From positions 744,001 to 808,000 of the forward strand of contig NZ_JAHSTY010000001.1 in NCBI RefSeq assembly GCF_019145355.1: a stretch of DNA of 64,000 nucleotides. The letters are read 5' to 3'. Below, in pieces: positions 54,679 through 64,000 of this stretch (within the stretch, counting starts at the first letter, position 1; each line of letters begins with the position of its first letter). The notes under the pieces were generated by a model that did not search any database, was not told the DNA's origin, and saw only the letters and a list, made by a program, of their open reading frames with translations. A program made the position numbers and the translations under genes. Source of the DNA: Pseudomonas azadiae. Its GTDB lineage: Bacteria; Pseudomonadota; Gammaproteobacteria; Pseudomonadales; Pseudomonadaceae.

Positions 54679-54799
54679 TATCCCCGGCAGAAGGAGCATA
54701 GATGTCAAAAAGGCTATGAAGTATGTCCGCTTATTCATTGTTCAGCAATGTAGCCACGGGTCAGTATCGAAAAACAAAAACAATGATCGGAGACAAGCA

Positions 54800-56182
54800 A
54801 TGCGCACTCCAGGTACCGCCAAACCGTTAAATGAACCCGTGGTGAATCAAGGGAAAAAATCCAACGCTCGTTGGGTCGTGGCAGCCCTGATGTGGTTTGC
54901 CATCGCCATCAACTACATTGATCGCACCGTTCTCTCAGTCGCAGCACCCGAACTCATCAAAGAGTTCAGCCTGACCCCCGAGATGATGGGTATCGTCTTG
55001 TCCGCTTTTTTCTGGTCCTACGCGCTGCTACAAATTCCTGCTGGCTGGGTGGCCGACAAGTTCGGGCAGAAAATGGGGCTCGGGATTGCCGTAGGCTCCT
55101 GGTCGCTCGCGACGGCGGCCACAGGACTTGCGACAGGCTTTGCCTCCCTGGTTGGACTGCGAGTGGCTTTGGGCGTCGGTGAAGCCGGCGCTTACCCAGC
55201 CAATGCAGGGATCGCGTCCAAGTGGTTCCCGGACAGGGAGCGGGCAACCATTTCAGGTCTTTTTGACAGCGCCTCGAAATTCGGCGGTGCCGTGGCGATG
55301 CCGCTCATTGTGACCTTGATGATGGCGTTCGACTGGCGCATGACGTTCGTGATCGTGGGCCTGGCCGGCCTCGTCTGGAGCCTGATCTGGTGGTGGTATT
55401 TCTCGGACACTCCGGAAAAACACAGAAGCGCCAACGCTGCCGAGGTGCAATACATCCGCGGTGGTCAAGCCCAGCAGCACGGTGTCGATGCCACGATCCC
55501 GATGAAATGGTACGAACTGCTCAAGCACCGCAATATCTGGGCGATGTGCCTGGGCTTCTTCACCATCAACTACATCTCGTACTTCTTCATCACCTGGCTG
55601 CCCACGTACCTTGTGCAGGAACAGGGGATGGGCTTGCTCAAGATGGGCATGGTCGCTTCGCTTCCGCTGATTTGCGGCCTCTTCGCCGAGATCGCTGCCG
55701 GATGGCTCTCCGACAGGGTGGTCCACAGTGGACGCCTGTCGCTCACCGCGACACGCAAACTGTTTCTCATCGTGGGGCTTTCGATGGCGCTGTGTATCGG
55801 TCTGGCGCCACTGACCACGTCGGTCTGGCTCACTGTCCTGCTGCTGTGCATCGCAAAGGCCGGAACCACTGTCGCGGCTTCGCAAGTCTGGGCGCTGCCG
55901 GGTGATGTAGCGCCGAAGAACATGACGTCCACCGTAGCCGGGCTGCAGAACATGGTTGCGAACTTTGGCGGCGTCCTGGGGCCGGTGATTACCGGCTTCA
56001 TCGTTGCCTCGACCGGGTCGTTCAAAATGGCGTTGGTCTTCTCGGCGGTGCTCGGAATGCTTGGCATCCTGAACTACGCCCTGCTGCTGAAGAAGGTCGA
56101 ACCCATCGTTGCGTCCACGCCGAGCGAGCCTCAGCACGCCCCCTCCCCCTCGCAGGTGTCGAGTGAACCCTATAGCCGCTGA
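54800..56182 (+). CDS. MFS transporter, ACS family (hexuronate/aldarate type)
   Basis: 460 residues, 12 helices. RWVVAALMWFAIAINYIDRTVLSVAAPELIKEFSLTPEMMGIVLSAFFWSYALLQIPAGWVADKFG is the start typical of GudP/GarP/ExuT transporters, which import glucarate, galactarate or hexuronates with protons. ATG 54800 follows GGAG; the longer frame overlaps the divergent regulator. First gene of a four-gene operon. Confidence 0.92.
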   Translation: MRTPGTAKPLNEPVVNQGKKSNARWVVAALMWFAIAINYIDRTVLSVAAPELIKEFSLTPEMMGIVLSAFFWSYALLQIPAGWVADKFGQKMGLGIAVGSWSLATAATGLATGFASLVGLRVALGVGEAGAYPANAGIASKWFPDRERATISGLFDSASKFGGAVAMPLIVTLMMAFDWRMTFVIVGLAGLVWSLIWWWYFSDTPEKHRSANAAEVQYIRGGQAQQHGVDATIPMKWYELLKHRNIWAMCLGFFTINYISYFFITWLPTYLVQEQGMGLLKMGMVASLPLICGLFAEIAAGWLSDRVVHSGRLSLTATRKLFLIVGLSMALCIGLAPLTTSVWLTVLLLCIAKAGTTVAASQVWALPGDVAPKNMTSTVAGLQNMVANFGGVLGPVITGFIVASTGSFKMALVFSAVLGMLGILNYALLLKKVEPIVASTPSEPQHAPSPSQVSSEPYSR

Positions 56183-56257
56183 TACCTGAAGCGCCGACGC
56201 AGGGATGACACCTGCGTTTCAACTTTTCAGCCGTAATCTGGATGCCAGGACTGTTTT

Positions 56258-57799
56258 ATGACGACTACCGCGACCCATGCCCCTCACAGACTGATACGTC
56301 TGCATGCCAATGACAACGTCCTCGTCGCTCGCCAGTTGATCGGCCTGGGAGACGAGCTGCCCGAACTGGGCGTCCGCATCCGGGCGCAAGTGCCGGCCGG
56401 GCACAAGATCGCGGCGCAGGACATCATGGCGGGTGAACCGGTGCGTAAGTACGACACGATCATCGGTGTCGCTTCGCGCAATATTCTCAAGGGCGAGCAC
56501 GTTCACTCCCACAACATCGCACTCATCGATTTCAACCGGGAGCCGGGCTTCTGTGAGGACGTGCGCCCTGTGGACTACGTAGCACCCGATAAACGCGCGA
56601 CCTTCATGGGTATCGTGCGAGCAGACGGCCGTGTTGCCACGCGCAACTTCATCGGACTGCTGTCGTCGGTGAACTGCTCGTCGACCGTGATCAAGAAAAT
56701 CGCCGAGCATTTCACGCCCGAGCGGCTCGCCGCCTACCCGAACGTCGACGGCGTCGTCGCATTCGCCCAGACGAGCGGATGCGGCATGTCCTCTCCCAGT
56801 CATCATTTCGACGTCCTGCAGCGCACCATCGCGGGGTATGCGCGCCATCCCAATCTGGCGGCTGTACTGATCGTCGGACTGGGTTGCGAGCGAAACCAGG
56901 TGGCCAGCCTCGTCGAGGCTCAGCAACTGGTGCCTGATAGTAATCTGCGCACATTTGTGATGCAGGATACCGGCGGCACGCGTGCAACCATCGCTCAAGG
57001 CATCGCGGCGATCGAAGCGATGCTGCCCGAAGCCAACGCTATCAAGCGTGTCCCGGTCAGTGCGGCGCACCTGAAGATCGGACTGGAATGCGGCGGCTCC
57101 GATGGCTTTTCAGGCATCACCGCCAACCCGGCATTGGGGGCTGCGATGGATATTCTGGTGCGTCATGGCGGCACGGCCATTCTGTCCGAGACACCCGAAA
57201 TCCACGGTGTGGAGTTCATGCTGACGCGACGTGCGATCAGTCCCGAGGTGGGTCAGAAGCTGCTGGACCGCCTGGCCTGGTGGGAGGAATACACGCGGGG
57301 TCAGAATGGGCAATTCAATGGCGTCGTTGGGCCTGGTAATCAGGCGGGCGGGCTGGCCAATATCTTCGAAAAATCGCTGGGGTCTGCCATGAAAGGCGGC
57401 ACAACACCGTTGCAGGCGGTGTACGAGTACGCCGAGCCGATTGACAAGGCCGGCCTCGTGTTCATGGATTCACCCGGCTACGACCCTGTTGCCGCAACCG
57501 GTCAAATCGCCAGCGGTGCCAACCTCATTTGCTTCACCACCGGCCGAGGCTCGATGTTTGGGAGCAAGCCGGCGCCAACGATCAAACTCGCCAGCAACAC
57601 CGCGATGTTCACCCGCCTGGAAGAAGACATGGACATCAATTGCGGCCTTATTCTGGACGGTGAGCTGTCGGTTGAGCAGATGGGTCAACGCATCTTTGAG
57701 CACATTCTGGAGGCTGCTTCAGGTGCCTCGACCAAGAGCGAATTGTTGGGGCTTGGGGATCACGAATTCGTGCCCTGGCACCTGGGCATCGTCAGCTGA
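56258..57799 (+). CDS. Altronate/galactarate dehydratase family (UxaA/GarD type)
   Basis: 513 residues with the N-terminal SAF domain (IRLHANDNVLVARQLIGLGDELPELGVRIRAQVPAGHKIA) fused to the large dehydratase domain (GIVRADGRVATRNFIGLLSSVNCSSTVIKKIA, FAQTSGCGMSS, LVGLGCERNQV, LKIGLECGGSDGFSGITANPALG). Iron-dependent dehydration of an aldonate or aldarate to its 2-keto-3-deoxy acid. The family covers altronate (UxaA) and galactarate (GarD); the downstream HpaI/GarL-type aldolase favours a 2-keto-3-deoxy (aldarate- or aldonate-derived) product rather than the kinase route. Confidence 0.9.
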   Translation: MTTTATHAPHRLIRLHANDNVLVARQLIGLGDELPELGVRIRAQVPAGHKIAAQDIMAGEPVRKYDTIIGVASRNILKGEHVHSHNIALIDFNREPGFCEDVRPVDYVAPDKRATFMGIVRADGRVATRNFIGLLSSVNCSSTVIKKIAEHFTPERLAAYPNVDGVVAFAQTSGCGMSSPSHHFDVLQRTIAGYARHPNLAAVLIVGLGCERNQVASLVEAQQLVPDSNLRTFVMQDTGGTRATIAQGIAAIEAMLPEANAIKRVPVSAAHLKIGLECGGSDGFSGITANPALGAAMDILVRHGGTAILSETPEIHGVEFMLTRRAISPEVGQKLLDRLAWWEEYTRGQNGQFNGVVGPGNQAGGLANIFEKSLGSAMKGGTTPLQAVYEYAEPIDKAGLVFMDSPGYDPVAATGQIASGANLICFTTGRGSMFGSKPAPTIKLASNTAMFTRLEEDMDINCGLILDGELSVEQMGQRIFEHILEAASGASTKSELLGLGDHEFVPWHLGIVS

Positions 57800-57834
57800 T
57801 CCAGCCCGTCCACATACATTTAAGGAACCTCGAC

Positions 57835-59316
57835 ATGAGCTTGAAACTGACCCGCACCGACCTGATTAGAACGCAGAATTTCATCGGTGGCCGTTGGACC
57901 AACAGAGATCCGGGGGCGCTTCTGGCTGTCACCAACCCGGCCGACGACAGCTATCTCGCCCAAGTGCCCGACAGCAACGCCATTGACGCCCGTGAAGCTG
58001 TCGATGCCGCGCATTCGGCCTTTGCAGCCTGGCGCGCCACTCCTGCCAAACAGCGCGCGCAACTGATCAAACGCTGGAACGATCTGATTCTTGAGCATCA
58101 GGAGGATCTGGGCAGACTCATCTCGCTGGAGCAGGGAAAACCCCTGGCTGAGGGACGAGGTGAAGTGGTCTACGCCGCCAGCTATGTCGAGTGGTTTGCC
58201 GAGGAAGCGACGCGCTCGTATGGCGATGTGATCCCGGCGCCGGTCGCGGGTCGACGCATGATGGCAATCAAGGAACCCGTGGGTGTGGTCGCGGCGATAA
58301 CGCCCTGGAATTTTCCGGCGGCGATGATTGCCCGCAAGATCGCACCCGCACTGGCAGCCGGTTGCACGGTTGTCTGCAAGCCCGCCGAAGACACGCCACT
58401 GACGTCCCTTGCGCTTGTACGCCTGGCTGAGGAAGCAGGCTTTCCGGCAGGCATACTGAACATTGTTACCGCTTCGCGCGAGCGTACACCCGAAGTGGTC
58501 GACGCTTGGCTGGCTGATTCACGGGTGCGCAAAATCACCTTCACAGGGTCGACGCCAGTGGGCAAACACCTGGCCCGAATGTCAGCCGACACCTTGAAAA
58601 AGTGCTCGCTCGAACTGGGCGGTAATGCTCCCTTCATTGTTTTTGACGATGCGGACCTGGATGCAGCCGTGGACGGCCTGATGGTGTCCAAATTTCGTAA
58701 CGGCGGTCAGACCTGCGTGTGCCCCAATCGGATCTATGTGCAGAGCGCTGTTCACGACCAATTCGTTAAAAAACTGGTGGCAAGAGTCAGCGCGCTGAAG
58801 GTTGGACCAGCCTCCCACGGCGAATCTCAGATTGGTCCGATGATCAACGCGCGCGCTATCGACAAGATCGCCCGCCATGTGGATGACGCTGTTTCAAAAG
58901 GTGCAGAAATCGCCACCGGCGGTCGACGTATCCGTGACGATGTGGCCGACGGTCCGAACTACTACGCGCCGACCGTATTAATCAATGCGACCGCGCACAT
59001 GGAACTCTGCAATGAAGAGACATTCGGGCCCGTGGCCCCCATTTTCCGCTTCACAACTGAAGCGCAAGTGATCGAACTGGCCAACGACACGCCGTTCGGG
59101 TTGGCAGCCTATTTTTACACCCAAGACGTTAAACGCGTCTGGCGCGTAGCCGAGGCCCTGGAATCGGGCATCGTGGGCATCAACGAAGGTGCTCTCGCCG
59201 CAGAGGCTGCCCCGTTTGGGGGAGTCAAAGAGTCGGGGTATGGCCGCGAGGGTTCACGCTACGGCCTGGAGGACTACATGCATATCAAATACCTGTGTCA
59301 GGGCGGCCTGAACTAG
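57835..59316 (+). CDS. Aldehyde dehydrogenase (GabD/ketoglutarate-semialdehyde type)
   Basis: 493-residue NAD(P)+-dependent dehydrogenase. Family motifs: [38 protein letters not shown], catalytic Glu in LELGGNAPF and Cys in [16 protein letters not shown]. The GQTCVCPNR and the overall look resemble succinate-semialdehyde or 2-oxoglutarate-semialdehyde dehydrogenases. In this operon it probably oxidises the aldehyde released by the aldolase or a semialdehyde formed from the keto-deoxy acid. ATG 57835 after AAGGA; 35 bases after the dehydratase. Confidence 0.9.
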   Translation: MSLKLTRTDLIRTQNFIGGRWTNRDPGALLAVTNPADDSYLAQVPDSNAIDAREAVDAAHSAFAAWRATPAKQRAQLIKRWNDLILEHQEDLGRLISLEQGKPLAEGRGEVVYAASYVEWFAEEATRSYGDVIPAPVAGRRMMAIKEPVGVVAAITPWNFPAAMIARKIAPALAAGCTVVCKPAEDTPLTSLALVRLAEEAGFPAGILNIVTASRERTPEVVDAWLADSRVRKITFTGSTPVGKHLARMSADTLKKCSLELGGNAPFIVFDDADLDAAVDGLMVSKFRNGGQTCVCPNRIYVQSAVHDQFVKKLVARVSALKVGPASHGESQIGPMINARAIDKIARHVDDAVSKGAEIATGGRRIRDDVADGPNYYAPTVLINATAHMELCNEETFGPVAPIFRFTTEAQVIELANDTPFGLAAYFYTQDVKRVWRVAEALESGIVGINEGALAAEAAPFGGVKESGYGREGSRYGLEDYMHIKYLCQGGLN

Positions 59317-59351
59317 TTCCGACAACGACAACGAGGGGAGTACAGACAATC

Positions 59352-60152
59352 ATGGCAAATCCATTCAAGACCGCGCTTTCGCGCGGCGACAAGGTCATCG
59401 GCCTCTGGCTTTCACTGGCCAATGCCTACAGCGCCGAAATTTGCGCCACAGCAGGCTTCCAGTGGCTGCTGATCGACGGTGAACACGCGCCAAACGATGT
59501 GCGCAGCACACTGGCACAGTTGCAGGCTGTTGCGCCTTACCCGACCCACCCCGTGGCCCGCACGGTTGATGGCAATCCGGCAATGATCAAACAGATGCTC
59601 GACATTGGCGTTCAAACGTTGCTGGTGCCCATGGTCGATACCGCCGAGCAAGCCATTGCTCTAGCCGCCGCGACCCGATACCCACCGCAAGGGACAAGAG
59701 GCGTTGGTGCTGCGGCAGCGCGTGCTTCGCGTTGGGGCGCTCATGCAAACTACCTGGAGACAGCCAATGACGACGTCTGCTTATTGGTGCAGGTGGAATC
59801 CAGGGTTGCACTCGAGAATCTTGAAGCCATCTGCGCCGTCGACGGCGTGCAGGGTATTTTCATCGGACCGGCTGATCTAGCCGCATCAATGGGGCATCGC
59901 GGGCATCCTGAGCACCCTGAAGTGCAGCAAGCGATAGAGAACGCCATACGCACCATTGCTGCCAGTGGCAAGGCCGCCGGAACGCTGACAGGCGATGCCA
60001 GGCTCGCCCGGCACTATCTCGAACTGGGCGCCAGCTTTGTCGCCGTGGGGCTGGATCTCACCTTGCTGGCACGGGCGACGCGCGGATTGGCAAACGACTT
60101 CGGTCTTGGCGCCTTATCGGCATCCACCGCCAGCAGTGCCTCGCCCTACTGA
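59352..60152 (+). CDS. HpcH/HpaI-family aldolase (HpaI/GarL-like)
   Basis: 266 residues, class II pyruvate aldolase cleaving 2-keto-3-deoxy acids to pyruvate and an aldehyde. Visible: [33 protein letters not shown] (base His in DGEHAPND), [47 protein letters not shown] (metal-binding Glu) and [11 protein letters not shown] (metal Asp). GarL (5-keto-4-deoxyglucarate aldolase), RhmA and HpaI are the nearest relatives; context suggests a sugar-acid role. Starts at ATG 59352, 35 bases after the dehydrogenase. Confidence 0.9.
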   Translation: MANPFKTALSRGDKVIGLWLSLANAYSAEICATAGFQWLLIDGEHAPNDVRSTLAQLQAVAPYPTHPVARTVDGNPAMIKQMLDIGVQTLLVPMVDTAEQAIALAAATRYPPQGTRGVGAAAARASRWGAHANYLETANDDVCLLVQVESRVALENLEAICAVDGVQGIFIGPADLAASMGHRGHPEHPEVQQAIENAIRTIAASGKAAGTLTGDARLARHYLELGASFVAVGLDLTLLARATRGLANDFGLGALSASTASSASPY

Positions 60153-60294
60153 CTGCTCATGGATAGCGATGCTTTATCTGGAAGCATCGCCAAAATCCGC
60201 AGTCTTTAAAAACGCGACAACGCCCGTAATGCTGCTGTAGGGCTTCGGCACATAACTTGCTGCACCTCCCGCCACCCCCAGGCTGGAAGCCCCT

Positions 60295-61287
60295 ATGTTG
60301 CACTCGCACCTCACCACCCTCAATGCGGTCTCGCTGGTACTCAGCACGTTCGAGGCGCAAGGCTGGCCCGCCGCGACGCTGTTGGCCGGCAGCGGTATCT
60401 GCGCGGCGGACTTGAGCCGTGCCGATACGCGCATCGCCACGCATCAGGAGATGCAAGTGTGCGCCAACGCCGTGGCGCTGCAGCGCGATATCGGCCTGAG
60501 CGTGGGCCGGCGAATGCATGTTTCGTCCTACGGCATGCTCGGCTATGCCCTGCTCACCAGTGCCACTTTCGGTGACGCTTTGCGCCTGGCCCTGCGCTAT
60601 CCGGCGCTGCTGGGAACACTGTTCGAACTGAGCCTTAAGGAGGACGGCGAACAGGTCTGGTTTACCGCCGGCGACTACCGCGAAAACCCGGCGCTCACCG
60701 CGTTCAATGTGGAGCTGTGCCTGGCGTCGTTGAAGGTGATCTGCGACGACTTGCTCGGCCACCCGCTGCCGTTGCTGGGCGCTCGGTTTGAGTACGATGC
60801 GCCGGATTATCGCGCGCGTTACGCCGAGTGTTTCGACTGCCCGTTACAGTTCCAGGCCACGACCAACGGGTTTGCCTTTGATAAACGGTGGCTCAAGCAA
60901 GCGTTGCCGCTGGCCGACGCGGTAACCCACCAGGCCATAACCGAGCGCTGTCGCAAACAGAACACCGAATTTACTGGGCGCGAGGCCTGGCTGGGGCGAA
61001 TCCGCCAGCTGCTGGCCGGGCAACTGCACGCCGCGCCAGGGCTGGACGGGCTGGCCGTTCAAATGAACTGCTCGGCGCGCACCCTGCGTCGACATTTGCA
61101 TGAGCTGGGCTGCAGCTACCAGGAACTGCTCGACGAGCTTCGTTTCGAACGCGCCAAGCAATTGCTGGCCGAAGACCACTGGCCAATCCACCGAATCGCC
61201 GAGGCCCTGGGTTTCAGCGAGACCGCAAGCTTCAGGCACGCCTTTGTGCGCTGGAGTGGCGTCGCGCCGAGCCGATATCGCGGGTAA
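60295..61287 (+). CDS. AraC-family regulator (arabinose-binding-type N-terminus)
   Basis: 330 residues. N-terminal ligand domain of the kind found in OruR/ArgR-like AraC regulators (VSLVLSTFEAQGWPAATLLAGSGI...YGMLGYALLTSATFGDALRLALRY) and a C-terminal AraC helix-turn-helix (LDGLAVQMNCSARTLRRHLHELGCSYQELLDELRFERAKQLLAEDHWPIHRIAEALGFSETASFRHAFVRWSGVAPSRYR). It precedes an acetylpolyamine amidohydrolase and polyamine-binding protein on the same strand and is the likely activator of both. Confidence 0.9.
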   Translation: MLHSHLTTLNAVSLVLSTFEAQGWPAATLLAGSGICAADLSRADTRIATHQEMQVCANAVALQRDIGLSVGRRMHVSSYGMLGYALLTSATFGDALRLALRYPALLGTLFELSLKEDGEQVWFTAGDYRENPALTAFNVELCLASLKVICDDLLGHPLPLLGARFEYDAPDYRARYAECFDCPLQFQATTNGFAFDKRWLKQALPLADAVTHQAITERCRKQNTEFTGREAWLGRIRQLLAGQLHAAPGLDGLAVQMNCSARTLRRHLHELGCSYQELLDELRFERAKQLLAEDHWPIHRIAEALGFSETASFRHAFVRWSGVAPSRYRG

Positions 61288-61420
61288 CGCCCCATAAAGG
61301 GTCGAATTACGGACAAACACGTTGGCCAGATTTATCCCCTTTTGGCCGCTCCCGACGTTCTCAAACACCGCGCTCACCGCAAGACTGCATGCACCGATAC
61401 AGCCTGCGGAGAACAACAAC

Positions 61421-62455
61421 ATGCTGACGATCTACTCCGATGATCATCACCTGCACCACGGCCGCTGCGAACTGATGGACGGGCAACTGATGCCCTGCTT
61501 TGAAATGCCCTCGCGTGCCGACCATGTGCTGCAACGGGTCAAGGACCGTCAACTGGGCCCGGTGCAGGCACCGCAGGACTTTGGCTTGGCACCGCTGCAA
61601 CGCATCCACAGTCGCGACTATCTGGAATTTTTCCAGGGAGCCTGGGCGCGCTGGACCGAGTTCGGCCAGGACGGCGACCTGCTGCCCTACACCTGGCCCG
61701 CGCGTACGTTGCGACCCGTATTGCCCACCAGTCTGCACGGCCAATTGGGCTACTACAGCTTCGACGGTGGCGCACCGATTACCGCCGGCACCTGGCAAGC
61801 GGCCTACAGCGCGGCGCAGGTTGCCCTCACCGCCCAGGCCGCTATCCAGCAAGGCGCTCGCAGCGCCTTCGCCCTGTGCCGCCCGCCGGGGCATCATGCC
61901 GCCAACGACTTGATGGGCGGTTATTGCTACCTCAATAATGCCGCCATCGCCGCTCAGGCTTTCCTCGACCAGGGCTACAACAAGGTCGCGATCCTGGATG
62001 TGGATTACCACCATGGCAACGGCACCCAGTCGATTTTTTATGCCCGCAATGACGTGCTGTTCACCTCGATCCACGGCCACCCGGAGGCGGAGTTTCCGTT
62101 TTTCCTGGGGTATGCGGACGAGCTGGGGGAAGGCGCCGGGGCAGGCTTCAACTTCAACTATCCGCTGGCGGCCGGCACCGGTTGGGAAGCCTGGAGTGCG
62201 GCGCTTGAACAAGCCTGTGCAGAGATCGAGCGCTATGGCGCCGACATCGTTGTGGTCTCCCTGGGCGTGGATACGTTCAAGCACGACCCGATTTCGCAAT
62301 TCAAGCTCGACAGCCCGGACTACCTGGCCATGGGCGCCCGCATCGCCGGCCTGGGCAAGCCCACGCTGTTCGTGATGGAAGGCGGCTACGCGGTGGAAGA
62401 AATCGGCATCAACGCCGTCAACGTTCTCGAAGGTTATGAAGGGGCAGCCCAATGA
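61421..62455 (+). CDS. Acetylpolyamine amidohydrolase (histone deacetylase family)
   Basis: 344-residue zinc amidohydrolase of the HDAC superfamily. It removes acetyl groups from acetylated putrescine or cadaverine, freeing polyamines for catabolism. Active-site motifs: CRPPGHHA (paired His), DVDYHHGNGTQSIFY (Zn Asp and His), VVSLGVDTFKHDP (Zn Asp) and EGGYAVEEIG. ATG 61421 (MLTIYSDDHHLHHGRCEL) after GGAG; the frame is open further upstream but unlike the family. Overlaps the following binding-protein gene by 4 bases (ATGA). Confidence 0.93.
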   Translation: MLTIYSDDHHLHHGRCELMDGQLMPCFEMPSRADHVLQRVKDRQLGPVQAPQDFGLAPLQRIHSRDYLEFFQGAWARWTEFGQDGDLLPYTWPARTLRPVLPTSLHGQLGYYSFDGGAPITAGTWQAAYSAAQVALTAQAAIQQGARSAFALCRPPGHHAANDLMGGYCYLNNAAIAAQAFLDQGYNKVAILDVDYHHGNGTQSIFYARNDVLFTSIHGHPEAEFPFFLGYADELGEGAGAGFNFNYPLAAGTGWEAWSAALEQACAEIERYGADIVVVSLGVDTFKHDPISQFKLDSPDYLAMGARIAGLGKPTLFVMEGGYAVEEIGINAVNVLEGYEGAAQ

Positions 62456-63543
62456 ACATGCTCAAGTCACTCGTGCTCTGCGGGGCCGTTGCCAGTGGCA
62501 TGGCCCACGCCGAGGAGAAAACCCTCAAGGTCTATAACTGGTTCGACTACATCACGCCCAAGGCGCTGGAGGACTTCAAGGCGCAGAACCCTGCGATCAA
62601 GCTGGTGTACGACATCTTCGATACCAACGAAGCGCTTGAAGCCAAGCTGCTCACCGGCAACGCCGGCTACGACGTGGTGGTGCCGTCCAACGTATTCCTG
62701 GCCAAGCAAATTGAAGCCGGGGTGTTCCAACCCCTGGACCGCAGCCAGTTGCCGAACTGGAACCACCTTGACCCCAAGCTGATGAAGCTGATCGAAGCCA
62801 ACGACCCCGGCAATAAATTCGCCGTGCCCTACATGTACGGCACCATCCTGATCGGTTTCAACCCGGACAAGGTCAAGGCGGCGCTGGGGGCTGACGCGCC
62901 GGTCGACAGCTGGGACCTGATCTTCAAGGAAGAGAACATCAGCAAGCTCAAACAGTGCGGCGTGGCCTTGCTCGATTCGCCCTCGGAAATCCTGCCCCTG
63001 GCGTTGCAACACCTGGGCCTGGACCCCAACAGCAGCAACCCCAAGGACTACGTCAAGGCCGAGGCGCTGTTGATGAAAATCCGCCCTTACATCACCTACT
63101 TCCACTCATCCAAGTACATGGCCGATATCGCCAACGGCGACATTTGCGTGGCCGTCGGTTACTCCGGCAGCTTTTCCCAGGCTGCCAACCGCGCCAAGGA
63201 AGCCAAGAACGGCGTCACCGTCGACATGCGCCTGCCCAAGGAAGGCGCGCCGATCTGGTTCGACATGCTCGCCATCCCCAAGGGGGCCGGCAACCCGCAG
63301 GACGCCTACACCTTTATCAACTACCTGCTGCAGCCGCAGGTGATCGCGCCGATCAGCGATTTTGTCGGTTACCCCAACCCCAACAAGGACGCCACCGAGC
63401 AGGTTGACCCATCGATTCGCAACAACCCCAACCTGTACCCCACCGAGGCAGCCATGGCCACGCTCTATACCCTCAAGCCCCTGGGCCGTGATGCCGAACG
63501 CGCGCGCACGCGGGCCTGGACGAAGATCAAGTCGGGCAGATAA
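62452..63543 (+). CDS. Polyamine ABC transporter substrate-binding protein (PotF/SpuD type)
   Basis: 363 residues with a signal peptide (MNMLKSLVLCGAVASGMAHA). Putrescine/spermidine-binding fold: LKVYNWFDYITPKALEDFKAQ, YDIFDTNEALEAKLLTGNAGYDVVVPSNVFLAKQI, CVAVGYSGSFSQA, GAPIWFDMLAIPKGAGN. These are the PotF/SpuD landmarks with the conserved aromatic residues of the polyamine cage. Translationally coupled to the amidohydrolase; no permease or ATPase genes accompany it in the window, so it must use transporters encoded elsewhere. Confidence 0.92.
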   Translation: MNMLKSLVLCGAVASGMAHAEEKTLKVYNWFDYITPKALEDFKAQNPAIKLVYDIFDTNEALEAKLLTGNAGYDVVVPSNVFLAKQIEAGVFQPLDRSQLPNWNHLDPKLMKLIEANDPGNKFAVPYMYGTILIGFNPDKVKAALGADAPVDSWDLIFKEENISKLKQCGVALLDSPSEILPLALQHLGLDPNSSNPKDYVKAEALLMKIRPYITYFHSSKYMADIANGDICVAVGYSGSFSQAANRAKEAKNGVTVDMRLPKEGAPIWFDMLAIPKGAGNPQDAYTFINYLLQPQVIAPISDFVGYPNPNKDATEQVDPSIRNNPNLYPTEAAMATLYTLKPLGRDAERARTRAWTKIKSGR

Positions 63544-63565
63544 GTACCGCCGGGGCTCGACAGCT

Positions 63566-63700
63566 TGTAGTGAGCGGGCTTGCCCCGCGCTGGGTGGCGA
63601 AGCCGCCCCAAACCAGGCGACGCGGTTTTAATCTGGCATTCGGTGGTGTCTTTATTGGGGCTGCTACGCAGCCCAGCGCGGGGCAAGCCCGCTCACTACA
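63566..63700. repeat. REPIN (GTAGTGAGCGGGCTTGCCCCGCG type)
   Basis: Arms TGTAGTGAGCGGGCTTGCCC and the complement ending CCCGCTCACTACA. The centre differs from the 46-kb copies (contains GGTGGTGTCTTTATTGGGGC). Lies between the polyamine-binding protein gene and a convergent MFS gene. Confidence 0.9.
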
Positions 63701-63753
63701 AGGTTGCGTTGATACGGCTGGGTCAGTGGAGCACTGAGGACCCTGCCGCACGC

Positions 63754-64000
63754 TCAATCCCCTGCCTGCGACAACGGCCTGGCCACGCTCTCCAGCGCCT
63801 GGCGCTCCGCCGCAACGCCCCAGATCGCTTGCACCAGCGCCGCGCCGCACATCAGCGCTGCCCCGAACAGGTACCCGATCAACAGACTCCCGCGCTGCTG
63901 CGTCTGGATCAACTGCCCAAACAATGTCGGCCCGATGATCCCGCCCAGCCCGGTGCCGAACGCGTAGAACACCGCAATGGCCAGCGCGCGGATTTCCAGC
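63754..64000 (-). CDS. MFS transporter (C-terminal part only)
   Basis: The last ~81 residues of a membrane transporter whose 5' part lies beyond the right edge. The sequence LEIRALAIAVFYAFGTGLGGIIGPTLFGQLIQT followed by a helix LLIGYLFGAALMCGAALVQAIWGV and a short cytoplasmic tail is typical of the end of sugar-porter/metabolite MFS proteins. Substrate unknown. Confidence 0.8.
   Translation of the reverse strand, partial: LEIRALAIAVFYAFGTGLGGIIGPTLFGQLIQTQQRGSLLIGYLFGAALMCGAALVQAIWGVAAERQALESVARPLSQAGD

Overview
The window looks like chromosome of a fluorescent-group Pseudomonas. The evidence is high GC with Pseudomonas-like codon use, the gene order accD-trpF-truA-fimV-usg-asd-leuB-leuD-leuC (which, from memory, matches P. 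aeruginosa), the block TetR/tRNA-Glu-Ala pairs/gltX/uvrB/aminotransferase, and many REP/REPIN repeats of the types built on GTGGGAGC(T/G)GGCTTGC and GTAGTGAGCGGGCTTGCCCCGCG.

Layout. 1-13.4 kb: core genes on the minus strand (accD fragment, trpF, truA, fimV, a catalytically dead Asd paralog, asd, leuB, a SAM methyltransferase inside the leu cluster, leuD, leuC) and a divergent LysR regulator. 13.4-16.4 kb: a large PAS-GGDEF-EAL protein. 16.4-20.4 kb: a lower-GC three-gene minus-strand operon preceded by a good match to a HrpL-type (hrp box) promoter. It encodes a Ser/Pro-rich protein and two proteins built from a calpain/papain-like Cys...His module, one of them with three module copies of which two have lost the Cys. 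These look like type III secretion substrates and are the most interesting part of the window. 20.4-30.1 kb: core again (DusC-like dihydrouridine synthase, thioesterase, hydrolase, TetR, four tRNA genes, gltX, uvrB, aromatic/aspartate aminotransferase).

30-38.9 kb: accessory metabolism: a PtrR-like LysR with a Sad-type succinate semialdehyde dehydrogenase; an emfourin/protealysin inhibitor-protease pair divergent from a DRGH-type nuclease; a LysR/CaiB/MFS cassette. 39-42.1 kb: a cobalamin riboswitch followed by a btuFCD-type ABC transporter operon. 42-51.2 kb: small conserved proteins, a hydrolase overlapping tspO, chrA, a nucleotidyltransferase-fold protein, a strongly folded leader element upstream of a DUF6124-type small protein lying between two almost identical REPINs, a degenerate HD-GYP/LuxR regulator divergent from an exported alpha/beta hydrolase, and a GMC oxidoreductase.

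51.5-60.2 kb: a sugar-acid catabolic region: LysR plus tartrate/D-malate dehydrogenase, then LysR divergent from MFS, altronate/galactarate dehydratase, semialdehyde dehydrogenase and HpaI/GarL-type aldolase. 60.3-63.5 kb: a polyamine module (AraC regulator, acetylpolyamine amidohydrolase, polyamine-binding protein). The window ends in a partial MFS gene. No CRISPR array, rRNA gene, intact IS or prophage was seen.
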